64,000 bases of DNA from positions 62,001 to 126,000 of the forward strand of contig NZ_JACYTQ010000005.1 of the NCBI RefSeq assembly GCF_014841125.1. The letters are read 5' to 3'. Below, piece by piece: positions 28,359 to 35,601 of this stretch. The position numbers and the translations under genes are program-made. Position 1 is the stretch's first letter. The number at the start of each line of letters is the position of its first letter. The notes beneath the pieces are model-generated. The model did not search any database, had not been told where the DNA came from, and saw only the letters and a list, made by a program, of their open reading frames with translations. This stretch comes from Echinicola arenosa. Its GTDB lineage: Bacteria; Bacteroidota; Bacteroidia; Cytophagales; Cyclobacteriaceae.

Positions 28359-30029
28359 ATGAAGCCTACCACGATGTACACCAAAAGCGGCAGCATTAAT
28401 ATTGCTTATCAAAGTTTTGGATCTGGGACTGTAGATTTGGTATATATACCTGGATGGGTATCCAACATCGATCTAATGTGGGCCTGTCCTTCATTGGCTG
28501 AATTTTTGGAGGAACTGGGTAAAATCTGCAGGGTAATTCTTTTCGATAAGAGAGGAACCGGGCTTTCAGACCGGGTCATAGAGCTCTCCACCTTGGAAGA
28601 CCGTATGGATGACATACGAGTGGTGATGGATGCTGTCGGATCAGAAAAAGCTTTTCTTTTTGGCCATTCTGAGGGAGGCTCTGTCTCTGCACTTTTTGCT
28701 GCTACCTACCCACAGCGAACTATTGCGCTGATCACTTTTGGGATTTTTGCAAAAAGAAGATATTCTCCTGATTACCCCTGGGCTCCTACCGATCAAGAAA
28801 GACAAAAAGTCTATGATATGATTGAATACTGTTGGGGAAGTGGAGATATGAAATTGGAGGACTTAGCACCCTCAAGAGCTAAAGATGCTGAGTTTATGGA
28901 ATGGCTTGCTCAATATTTTCGTTCTGGAGCTAGTCCTAGTGCAGCCTTGGTCCTGACCAAAATGAATACCACAGTCGACATATTGGACATACTTGAAACT
29001 ATTCAAGTTCCGGTACTGATGATGCAAAGAGTAAATGATATCGATGTCAAAATTGAAGAAGGTCGTTTCATTTCCAACCAAATAAAAAATGCCAAGTTTA
29101 TAGAAATGCAAGGCAGTGATCATCTTTTTTGGACAGGAGATAATCTTGAAGTACTTCAAACAATGCGAAATTTCATTCAAAAAGCTAAATACGAATCAGC
29201 AATCCATAAAAGGCTCACTACTGTACTTACTTTAAAGACAAATGCTTCTAAAAACGAGGAAGAAAAATTAGATAAGCATGCAATTCACCAACTCATTGAA
29301 AAATTCAAAGGGTTTATCATTTACAGCGATAATGAGCATGCGGTACTCACATTTGAAGGCCCCAGCAAAGCAGTTCATTATGGACTTAGCATTTTAGATA
29401 AAGCCAAGCTAGAAGGAAAAAATCTGGCCATCTGCATTCACATGATGTTAGTACCCTTAATATTGCAATCCTCCTGGGAAAATGTTGAAGTGAGGCAGCA
29501 AATTGATGAAATGTTCAAGCAATCCCTAGCCAAACACATTTTGATAACCAATACAGTTAAAAATTTACTCCCTGGGGCTGGTCTAAGCATTACTGCCAGT
29601 CCTTATGTTCTCAAGTCAAAGAAGAGAAAATTAGCTCTTGATCTATTCAAAGTTTCCGACCCTGCTTCCTATGATTCTTTATCATCTGAAAATTCACTTG
29701 CAGCTTTATCCTTCAATGAGTCTTTTTTGGAAGATGTGATCCAATGTATAGATGCCAATCTAAATAATGAACAATTTAATTTGGTAGCGTTATCAAGAGA
29801 ATTGGCCGTGAGTGAAAGGCAACTTCAAAGAAAGCTTAAAGCAATCAGCAACAAATCACCCAACCAACTTATTTCCTCTGTTCGACTACATCGTGCCAAA
29901 GAATTACTCAGCACGCGAAAGTATGGTGTTTCTGAAACAGCTTTTCAAACTGGTTTTTCCAACCCCTCTTATTTTGCCAAATGCTTTAAGAAGGAGTTTG
30001 GGATCAGCCCCTCCTCCTTCCTGCAATAG
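28359..30029 (+). CDS. alpha/beta hydrolase - degenerate class III cyclase homology - AraC regulator fusion
   Basis: A 556-residue three-part protein. Residues 6-275 are an alpha/beta hydrolase with nucleophile elbow GHSEG (Ser104), candidate acid Asp227/229 and His255 in GSDH. Residues 284-432 follow the layout of a class III adenylate/guanylate cyclase domain of the type often fused to such hydrolases (FEGPSKAVHYGLSIL, ILITNTVKNLLPGAGL), but both metal-binding aspartate positions appear changed (LKTNASKN where FTDIVGST is usual; YSDNE where TGDG is usual), so it is probably inactive. Residues 457-556 are an AraC-type double HTH (LAVSERQLQRKLKAIS, GFSNPSYFAKCFKKEFGISP). Likely a cytoplasmic regulator sensing or processing a small ligand. 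ATG at codon 6 is an alternative start. Confidence 0.85.
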   Translation: MKPTTMYTKSGSINIAYQSFGSGTVDLVYIPGWVSNIDLMWACPSLAEFLEELGKICRVILFDKRGTGLSDRVIELSTLEDRMDDIRVVMDAVGSEKAFLFGHSEGGSVSALFAATYPQRTIALITFGIFAKRRYSPDYPWAPTDQERQKVYDMIEYCWGSGDMKLEDLAPSRAKDAEFMEWLAQYFRSGASPSAALVLTKMNTTVDILDILETIQVPVLMMQRVNDIDVKIEEGRFISNQIKNAKFIEMQGSDHLFWTGDNLEVLQTMRNFIQKAKYESAIHKRLTTVLTLKTNASKNEEEKLDKHAIHQLIEKFKGFIIYSDNEHAVLTFEGPSKAVHYGLSILDKAKLEGKNLAICIHMMLVPLILQSSWENVEVRQQIDEMFKQSLAKHILITNTVKNLLPGAGLSITASPYVLKSKKRKLALDLFKVSDPASYDSLSSENSLAALSFNESFLEDVIQCIDANLNNEQFNLVALSRELAVSERQLQRKLKAISNKSPNQLISSVRLHRAKELLSTRKYGVSETAFQTGFSNPSYFAKCFKKEFGISPSSFLQ

Positions 30030-30151
30030 TTCAAAGCTAGTTTTTTCCATTTTTTCTTGTCGGTTTTGTGCTGAATTCTGGCGTAAAAGTGATAGTACTT
30101 TTAACCCATTTCAAGTAACCTTGTAGAAAGCACTTCTAAACTAAAATTGTC

Positions 30152-30487
30152 ATGAATACCATTCAAAAATCAAATATCGAAATTCCCAGAGAACTCATCA
30201 GCTGGAGTAGATGGATGATCGGAATCAATTTTTCTGCGGGAACAGGATGTGTCGTTGTCTTTAGAGATATTAAATCCAGTGGAGCTGACACGATCTCATT
30301 CTGGTTGATGAACGCGATCATACTCTTTACCCTTACTGTCCTCACCTCAGTAATCTTCAATTTGTTACTGTCCATGGAGCTAGGTAATGACTTCACCTTA
30401 AAAAATAAGCATAGGTTTTTGGGCGGGCTACAACTTACTCTTTTCTCAATGGCTCTTTTTTCCCTTGTAAAATGGATAGTAGCATAA
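30152..30487 (+). CDS. small predicted membrane protein, unknown function
   Basis: A 111-residue protein with three hydrophobic segments (about residues 19-38, 50-75 and 88-110), so an inner-membrane protein with short loops. I recognise no family. It lies 122 bases after the AraC-fusion gene in the same direction. Its position next to an unusual regulator makes it a candidate target or partner, which is inference only. Confidence 0.6.
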   Translation: MNTIQKSNIEIPRELISWSRWMIGINFSAGTGCVVVFRDIKSSGADTISFWLMNAIILFTLTVLTSVIFNLLLSMELGNDFTLKNKHRFLGGLQLTLFSMALFSLVKWIVA

Positions 30488-30763
30488 CAAAACCAATACT
30501 TCTGTCACAATTTTGTATGGATACCCTAATTGCAATTCGGTTTAACATGTCGCAATTATTATAATTTTTGTCGTAATAGTCCTAATAATCAAGAAGCTTG
30601 CGGAATTACCTTTGTAATACAGCATCACTAAATCTCAATTCCCGGGAAGATGAAAAAAGAATTTTTATTGGTTTTGTTCATTTGACAAAGAACCTAAAAG
30701 CTTTGAAAATTCAACTAAGAGATTTTGAGTTTCATTTATTTTCTAACCTAAATTTCATTTATT

Positions 30764-31828
30764 ATGTCAGTTTCCATTTTTAAACACGCACATTTTAAAG
30801 GTACATCCGCTACCTATGGCACAGGTCAATTCGTCACCATTCCCATTGGTAATGACCAAATCAGCTCAATTAAAGTTGAACCAGGTTATTTTGTTTATTT
30901 ATATAGAGATACTGGTTTTAGAGGTCCAAGATTAGTTTTGTTTGGTGGAAACTATCCTTATGTAGAGGACTGGAATGACCAAATCAGTTCAATGGAAATC
31001 TTTGAACATGATCCTAACCTGTATCCTCTTGTAAGCTTCTACCAGCATGCCAACTTCGGAGGTTTTAAGCAAAACCTTGCGGGGTTGGGAGCAAGTACCG
31101 ATTATAATTTCCCCTTTTTGAAAAACGACAGCATTACTTCCATGAAAGTACCTGAGGGCACAAGAGTAGTACTGTACAAGGACAGTCAGTTAAGGGGTAA
31201 CAGCAAGGAGTTCGGACCTGGAGAATACAGCAACCTCGTGCATTTTGGATTTCAAGACAATGCTTCTAGTGTACAAATCCTCCGCCCTGATTTAGAATTG
31301 ATCAATATTGAATACATCAATGAAGTGGTACTCCCAGACGGCAACCCGATTGGACTCTCAGACTCCACTATCAACAATAGTGAAGTTGAACAAATCAATA
31401 CCTTGACATTGGAGAGGGAAATCACTAAATCCACTACTAGAAGTTGGAGTAATTCTACCTTAATTGGAATCACTGTAACCACCAGTACCACCATAGGAAT
31501 AGAAAAAGGGCCGATCTCAGCAGAGCAGGAAACCAGTATAAGTACTACCTTAGAAAATACCTTCACCATTGGTGAAGAGGAAACCGTCAGTGAGACCAGT
31601 ACTTTCAGTAAATCCGTTGCGGTTAAAATTCCTCCTAGGTCTGTCGGGGAGGCTACCCTGTTTATGATACCTAAAAAGGTCCGTTTAGACGCCATTTACA
31701 CTTTTAGGCTGAAAGGCACTGAAAATACATTTAAACAAGATGTAGCAATCGAGGTGGATGACTTCCAAGTTGGTGAAGCCAGAATATCTGTAAGGCCAAT
31801 GGAAGTCATAGAGGTAGAAGAAGTTTAA
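30764..31828 (+). CDS. beta/gamma-crystallin protein with aerolysin-like C-terminal domain (putative pore-forming protein)
   Basis: A 354-residue protein without a signal peptide. Residues 1-173 form four Greek-key motifs, i.e. two beta/gamma-crystallin domains. The Ca2+-binding signature (N/D)(N/D)xx(S/T)S is seen as NDQISS (30-35), NDQISS (71-76), NDSITS (121-126) and a variant QDNASS (164-169). Residues about 175-354 are rich in Ser/Thr/Glu in alternating strands (for example STLIGITVTTSTTIGI, then ETSISTTLENTFTIGEEET), the texture of the membrane-insertion region of aerolysin/ETX-MTX2 beta-pore-forming proteins. A known vertebrate analogue joins the same two modules. Monocistronic, with a terminator directly after it. 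Assignment of the second domain is by pattern only. Confidence 0.75.
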   Translation: MSVSIFKHAHFKGTSATYGTGQFVTIPIGNDQISSIKVEPGYFVYLYRDTGFRGPRLVLFGGNYPYVEDWNDQISSMEIFEHDPNLYPLVSFYQHANFGGFKQNLAGLGASTDYNFPFLKNDSITSMKVPEGTRVVLYKDSQLRGNSKEFGPGEYSNLVHFGFQDNASSVQILRPDLELINIEYINEVVLPDGNPIGLSDSTINNSEVEQINTLTLEREITKSTTRSWSNSTLIGITVTTSTTIGIEKGPISAEQETSISTTLENTFTIGEEETVSETSTFSKSVAVKIPPRSVGEATLFMIPKKVRLDAIYTFRLKGTENTFKQDVAIEVDDFQVGEARISVRPMEVIEVEEV

Positions 31829-31843
31829 GTTCTCTAAAATCAT

Positions 31844-31876
31844 AAAAAGTCCAACTTTAGTTTAGTTGGACTTTTT
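31844..31876 (+). terminator. terminator after the beta/gamma-crystallin gene
   Basis: A perfect 13-bp stem (AAAAAGTCCAACT at 31844-31856, complement at 31864-31876), 7-nt loop, with a six-T run overlapping the 3' arm. Confidence 0.9.
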
Positions 31877-31928
31877 TGTATAATATTTGGAAAGGACTCT
31901 TTACTTATATGGAATTATATTAAATATT

Positions 31929-32295
31929 ATGTGTATCCGTAATTTTGCACGTACTGGTTTATAGGCAAAATATGGTATTGGAAAGTAAGGATGGCCCTTG
32001 GTGGGGCAGGTTTTAAGGAAAATGGGCAGGCTGTTAAGAAAATGAGCTAGCTCGCGTCGTGGAACAGCGAGATCCGCTCATTTTTAGGCCGGAACGGTTT
32101 CTTAAAATTAAATTGGGATAAAGGATTCCTATATTAGAGATAAATCGGTATACCCAATTTAAATGCCGCACCACAGGCCTAGTCCCGATAGCTATCTGGA
32201 TTTGGTCCTTTTCATCAATGGAAAAGGACAGAAAAAGAATCATAAAAGCATAAACCAAAGAAAATATAGCTACGTGCAACATTGCGAATAGTCAT
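31929..32295 (-). mobile_element. MITE-like element, right copy (367 bp)
   Basis: Inverted copy of the element at 25601-25968. The terminal inverted repeats agree at 20 of 25 positions. Flanking direct repeats ATTAAATATT (31919-31928) and ATTAAATATA (32296-32305) match at nine of ten bases, i.e. a target-site duplication different from that of the left copy. The inner 16-bp palindrome has one change, and there is a one-base length difference near the middle. No protein-coding capacity is conserved between the copies. Confidence 0.85.
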
Positions 32296-32364
32296 ATTAA
32301 ATATATGTCAATCTTTAATATAACTGAATTTGATCATTGATTTAAAATAACTAACTTTTTGATT

Positions 32365-32640
32365 ATGAAGGACATTATAAAACCTATAAGTTTGGCCTTA
32401 ATTCAGCTTTTTCAATTTTTGCTGAGTGTGCTAATGGCTTTCTACGCCTTTTTCGCCTTCAAAGCATTCAATAGCAATATTCAGGGAATGCAAGTTGACT
32501 TTAACTTAATGGGTTGGCAATTTAATACAGACCCAAGTCATGGCATTTGGAATGCCCTTTTCTTTCTTTCCTTTTTCTGTTATTTAGGGGCTTATTTGGT
32601 TGGAAGTTGGCTACTGGAAAGGCTCATTAAATCACGATAA
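32365..32640 (+). CDS. small predicted membrane protein, unknown function
   Basis: A 91-residue protein with two hydrophobic segments (about residues 8-32 and 58-86) ending in the basic tail ERLIKSR. No recognised family. I place the start at ATG 32365; a TTG two codons earlier also opens the frame. It begins 70 bases past the right MITE-like element. Confidence 0.55.
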   Translation: MKDIIKPISLALIQLFQFLLSVLMAFYAFFAFKAFNSNIQGMQVDFNLMGWQFNTDPSHGIWNALFFLSFFCYLGAYLVGSWLLERLIKSR

Positions 32641-32697
32641 ACTTTCTTTCTCTGCTTGATTGATTGATTAATCCAATACAAACCTTTATAAGTAAAG

Positions 32698-32718
32698 AGC
32701 CCGACAATTTGACGGGCT
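32698..32718. terminator. weak hairpin between convergent genes
   Basis: AGCCCG (32698-32703) pairs with CGGGCT (32713-32718) across a 9-nt loop, flanked by short T runs in both directions. It lies between the small membrane protein gene and the convergent pgi. Confidence 0.5.
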
Positions 32719-32745
32719 TTCAATATAGTTTAAACATTCTTTAAA

Positions 32746-34389
32746 TTACCTCATGGATTTATAGGCATTGATCAAGCCATTGGTAGAAGCGTCATGAGCG
32801 CTTACTTTTTCATCTCCTTCCAATTCTGGAAGAATATTTTTGGCCAGTACTTTTCCCAATTCCACTCCCCACTGGTCAAAACTAAAGATATTCCAAATGA
32901 TGCCTTGAACAAAGATTTTATGCTCATACATCGCTACCAGGCTTCCCAAGGTATATGGATCAATTTTTTTCACCAAAATGGAATTGGTTGGTCGATTTCC
33001 TTCAAACACTTTGTGAGGAGCCAGCTTGGTAATTTCTTCAGCTGATTTACCAGCTTTGTTTAATTCTGATTTCACTTCATCCAAAGACTTGCCATTCATC
33101 AAAGCTTCTGTCTGAGCAAAGAAATTGGACAATAACTTCACATGGTGATCACCAACAGGATTATGAGAAATAGCAGGCGCAATAAAATCACAAGGGATCA
33201 AATGAGTGCCCTGATGGATCAATTGATAAAAAGCATGCTGACCGTTTGTACCTGGCTCACCCCAAATGATTGGGCCAGTGGTGTAATCTACTTTTTCACC
33301 ATTTCTGGAAACGTATTTACCGTTACTTTCCATATTTCCTTGTTGGAAATAGGCTGCAAATCGGTGCAAATATTGGTCATAAGGAAGTATAGCTTCAGAT
33401 GATGCACCAAGAAAATTGGTATTCCAAATACCGATCAGAGCCAATATCACCGGGATATTTGACTCGAGTTTAGTTTCCTTAAAGTGATTGTCCATGGCAT
33501 GTGCTCCTTCCAATAACTTTTCAAAGTTGTCAAAACCAATGGCACAGGCAATAGGCAATCCAATAGCTGACCAAAGGGAATACCTTCCCCCTACCCAATC
33601 CCAGAAAGCAAACATGTTTTTGGTATCAATACCAAAAACAGCTACAGCTTCAGCATTGGTAGACAAGGCCACAAAATGCTTGGCAATAGCTGATTCATCT
33701 TTTGCAGCCTCCAGGAACCATGATCTTGCGGAATGCGCATTGGTCATAGTCTCTTGTGTGGTGAAAGTCTTAGAAGCAATAAAAAACAAAGTGGTTTCCG
33801 GATCCACTTTTTTCAAGGTTTCAGCGATATGGGTCCCATCCACATTGGAAACGAAGTAAATCTCTAATGCTTCATTTTGATAAGGCTTCAACGCCTCAGT
33901 CACCATTACTGGACCAAGGTCACTCCCACCAATCCCGATATTGACCAAAGATTTGATAGGCTTCCCCGTATAGCCTTTCCATTCACCTGCGTTGATCTGA
34001 TCGGCAAAGCCCTTCATTTGTGCCAAAACTGCATTAACATCGGGCATAACATCCTTTCCGTCAACTTCTATAGGCGAATTACTTCTATTTCTTAGTGCAG
34101 TGTGCAAAACTGCTCGGTCTTCTGTTTGGTTGATATGACCGCCGGTGAACATGGCTTCTATAGCAGCTTTCAAACCAGTCTCTTCCGCTAACTCAAAAAG
34201 TACATTTAAAACATCTTCATCTATTCTATTTTTGGAATAGTCTACCAAAATATCTTCAAAACGAAGGGAGTATTTGTCAAATCGTGCATCGTCTGTAAAA
34301 AGTGACTGGATAGTCTGCTCCTTTTTCTCCTCAGAGAGAGCCTTTAATTTTTTCCAAGCTGTTGTTTGGGTTGGATTAATGTTTTTCAT
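32746..34389 (-). CDS. pgi: glucose-6-phosphate isomerase
   Basis: Interconverts glucose-6-phosphate and fructose-6-phosphate in glycolysis. The 547-residue length is that of the long eukaryote/E. coli-type enzyme. Signature segments are [13 protein letters not shown] near residue 150, [13 protein letters not shown] near 205, [15 protein letters not shown] near 270, the catalytic glutamate region [11 protein letters not shown] near 350 and [10 protein letters not shown] near 395. Monocistronic, with no adjacent sugar genes apart from the GH31 gene about 1.2 kb away on the other strand. Confidence 0.96.
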   Translation of the reverse strand: MKNINPTQTTAWKKLKALSEEKKEQTIQSLFTDDARFDKYSLRFEDILVDYSKNRIDEDVLNVLFELAEETGLKAAIEAMFTGGHINQTEDRAVLHTALRNRSNSPIEVDGKDVMPDVNAVLAQMKGFADQINAGEWKGYTGKPIKSLVNIGIGGSDLGPVMVTEALKPYQNEALEIYFVSNVDGTHIAETLKKVDPETTLFFIASKTFTTQETMTNAHSARSWFLEAAKDESAIAKHFVALSTNAEAVAVFGIDTKNMFAFWDWVGGRYSLWSAIGLPIACAIGFDNFEKLLEGAHAMDNHFKETKLESNIPVILALIGIWNTNFLGASSEAILPYDQYLHRFAAYFQQGNMESNGKYVSRNGEKVDYTTGPIIWGEPGTNGQHAFYQLIHQGTHLIPCDFIAPAISHNPVGDHHVKLLSNFFAQTEALMNGKSLDEVKSELNKAGKSAEEITKLAPHKVFEGNRPTNSILVKKIDPYTLGSLVAMYEHKIFVQGIIWNIFSFDQWGVELGKVLAKNILPELEGDEKVSAHDASTNGLINAYKSMR

Positions 34390-34657
34390 GTGTTTATGGA
34401 TTATTTTAATTGGTCGTCATTTGGAACCCGTTCAGAAAGAAATCACGATAAAAGTTTAATGATACTTCTTCTAAATAGGCTTTACTAAAATCTACCTTTA
34501 TCAAGGTTTGCTGAGCAAAAATAAGATTTATATTTACCCCATAAAATTAATCAATATTTGTTTACATTAACATTATGCTAAATTTAGGTACATTTTCATT
34601 GTTTTTTTTCAGTGATCGATACCTTTTATACGCAATGAACCTTTTTTAAAAAACTTC

Positions 34658-35389
34658 ATGAAACATCTAATAATTGGCATCCTTCTTTTTTTGAGCAATG
34701 CATCGTTTGGGCAACACCTAATTCCGCTAAACCAATACGGTGAAAAAATCACAGATACCATAAAATTCCATCCTGAGAAATACAGGAAACATTTTTTTGA
34801 AGATAATGAAAAATCGATCAACCATTATTTTAATCATGATCTTAAAATAACTGCCATGGTAATCAACCTAAAAGATCCCGAAAAAGGAAATTACCTTACC
34901 ATCAGGACTGAATATGATAGTCTTGGTCAGAAATCAAAAACAGTCCATACCGATAGAATCAATAAGGTAAATGAAATACACTATTATGAAAACAATGAAA
35001 TAGTTCGGAAATATTTCATCAAAGGAACCATTGTCACAGGACAAAAACTCGAAGGAGACGCAATCACAGAATTAAACAGAATCCTTGAAGAATGTAGTTT
35101 TGAAGATAGTAAACAAGCTATGAAACACGTTCAAGACAACCTTAGGTATCCCGCCAATGCCAGGTATCATAGAGAAATGGGTACGGTCAAAGCAGCACTA
35201 CATATATCCAAAGAAGGTAAACTTAACAAAATAGTAATAGCCAACCCAGAAGAAGTTTCTGTAAAGCTTCAAAATGAAGTTATTAGAATATGGAGTAAGT
35301 ACAAGGGGAAATTTTACCCAGCTTATGACTTGGAAGGAAACCCTATTGAGTCTTATTTCATCGTTCCTACTAGGTTTAAGTTGAGTTAA
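34658..35389 (+). CDS. secreted protein with TonB-C-terminal-like domain
   Basis: A 243-residue protein with a signal peptide ending ASFGQ. The N-terminal half (20-140) is charged and resembles no family I recognise. The C-terminal 90 residues fit the TonB C-terminal fold used by many Bacteroidota proteins: VQDNLRYPANARYHREMGTV, then the segment LHISKEGKLNKIVI. Unlike real energy-transducing TonB it has a cleavable signal and no proline-rich spanner, so it probably floats in the periplasm. Role unknown; no exbB/exbD nearby. Confidence 0.75.
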   Translation: MKHLIIGILLFLSNASFGQHLIPLNQYGEKITDTIKFHPEKYRKHFFEDNEKSINHYFNHDLKITAMVINLKDPEKGNYLTIRTEYDSLGQKSKTVHTDRINKVNEIHYYENNEIVRKYFIKGTIVTGQKLEGDAITELNRILEECSFEDSKQAMKHVQDNLRYPANARYHREMGTVKAALHISKEGKLNKIVIANPEEVSVKLQNEVIRIWSKYKGKFYPAYDLEGNPIESYFIVPTRFKLS

Positions 35390-35570
35390 ATTTTATCTCC
35401 ACTATTTTTATTTTACAAATTCAAGCTAATTCAAAATGAATCTCAGACTTCTTTCAATCCATTTACACTTAACTTTTAATTTGAAAATACAGAAAGATAG
35501 ATGCTGTTAACATTTTAGCCCTCCTTTAAAAACATTTCAGCCCGATTATGACTTGGGCAATTGATAACTT

Positions 35571-35597
35571 AGGTCTATGAATTAAAGCAATAGACCT
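35571..35597. repeat. 8-bp inverted repeat directly before the GH31 start
   Basis: AGGTCTAT (35571-35578) and its exact complement ATAGACCT (35590-35597), separated by 11 bases. The second arm ends four bases before the ATG at 35602. It could be an operator or an mRNA hairpin covering the ribosome-binding region. Confidence 0.45.
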
Positions 35598-35601
35598 GAA
35601 T

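Noticed and set aside
25591-32305. Composite transposon formed by the two inverted elements
   Set aside because: A composite move would leave the same duplication at the two outer flanks. The outer flanks differ, and each element has its own matching pair, so they inserted independently.
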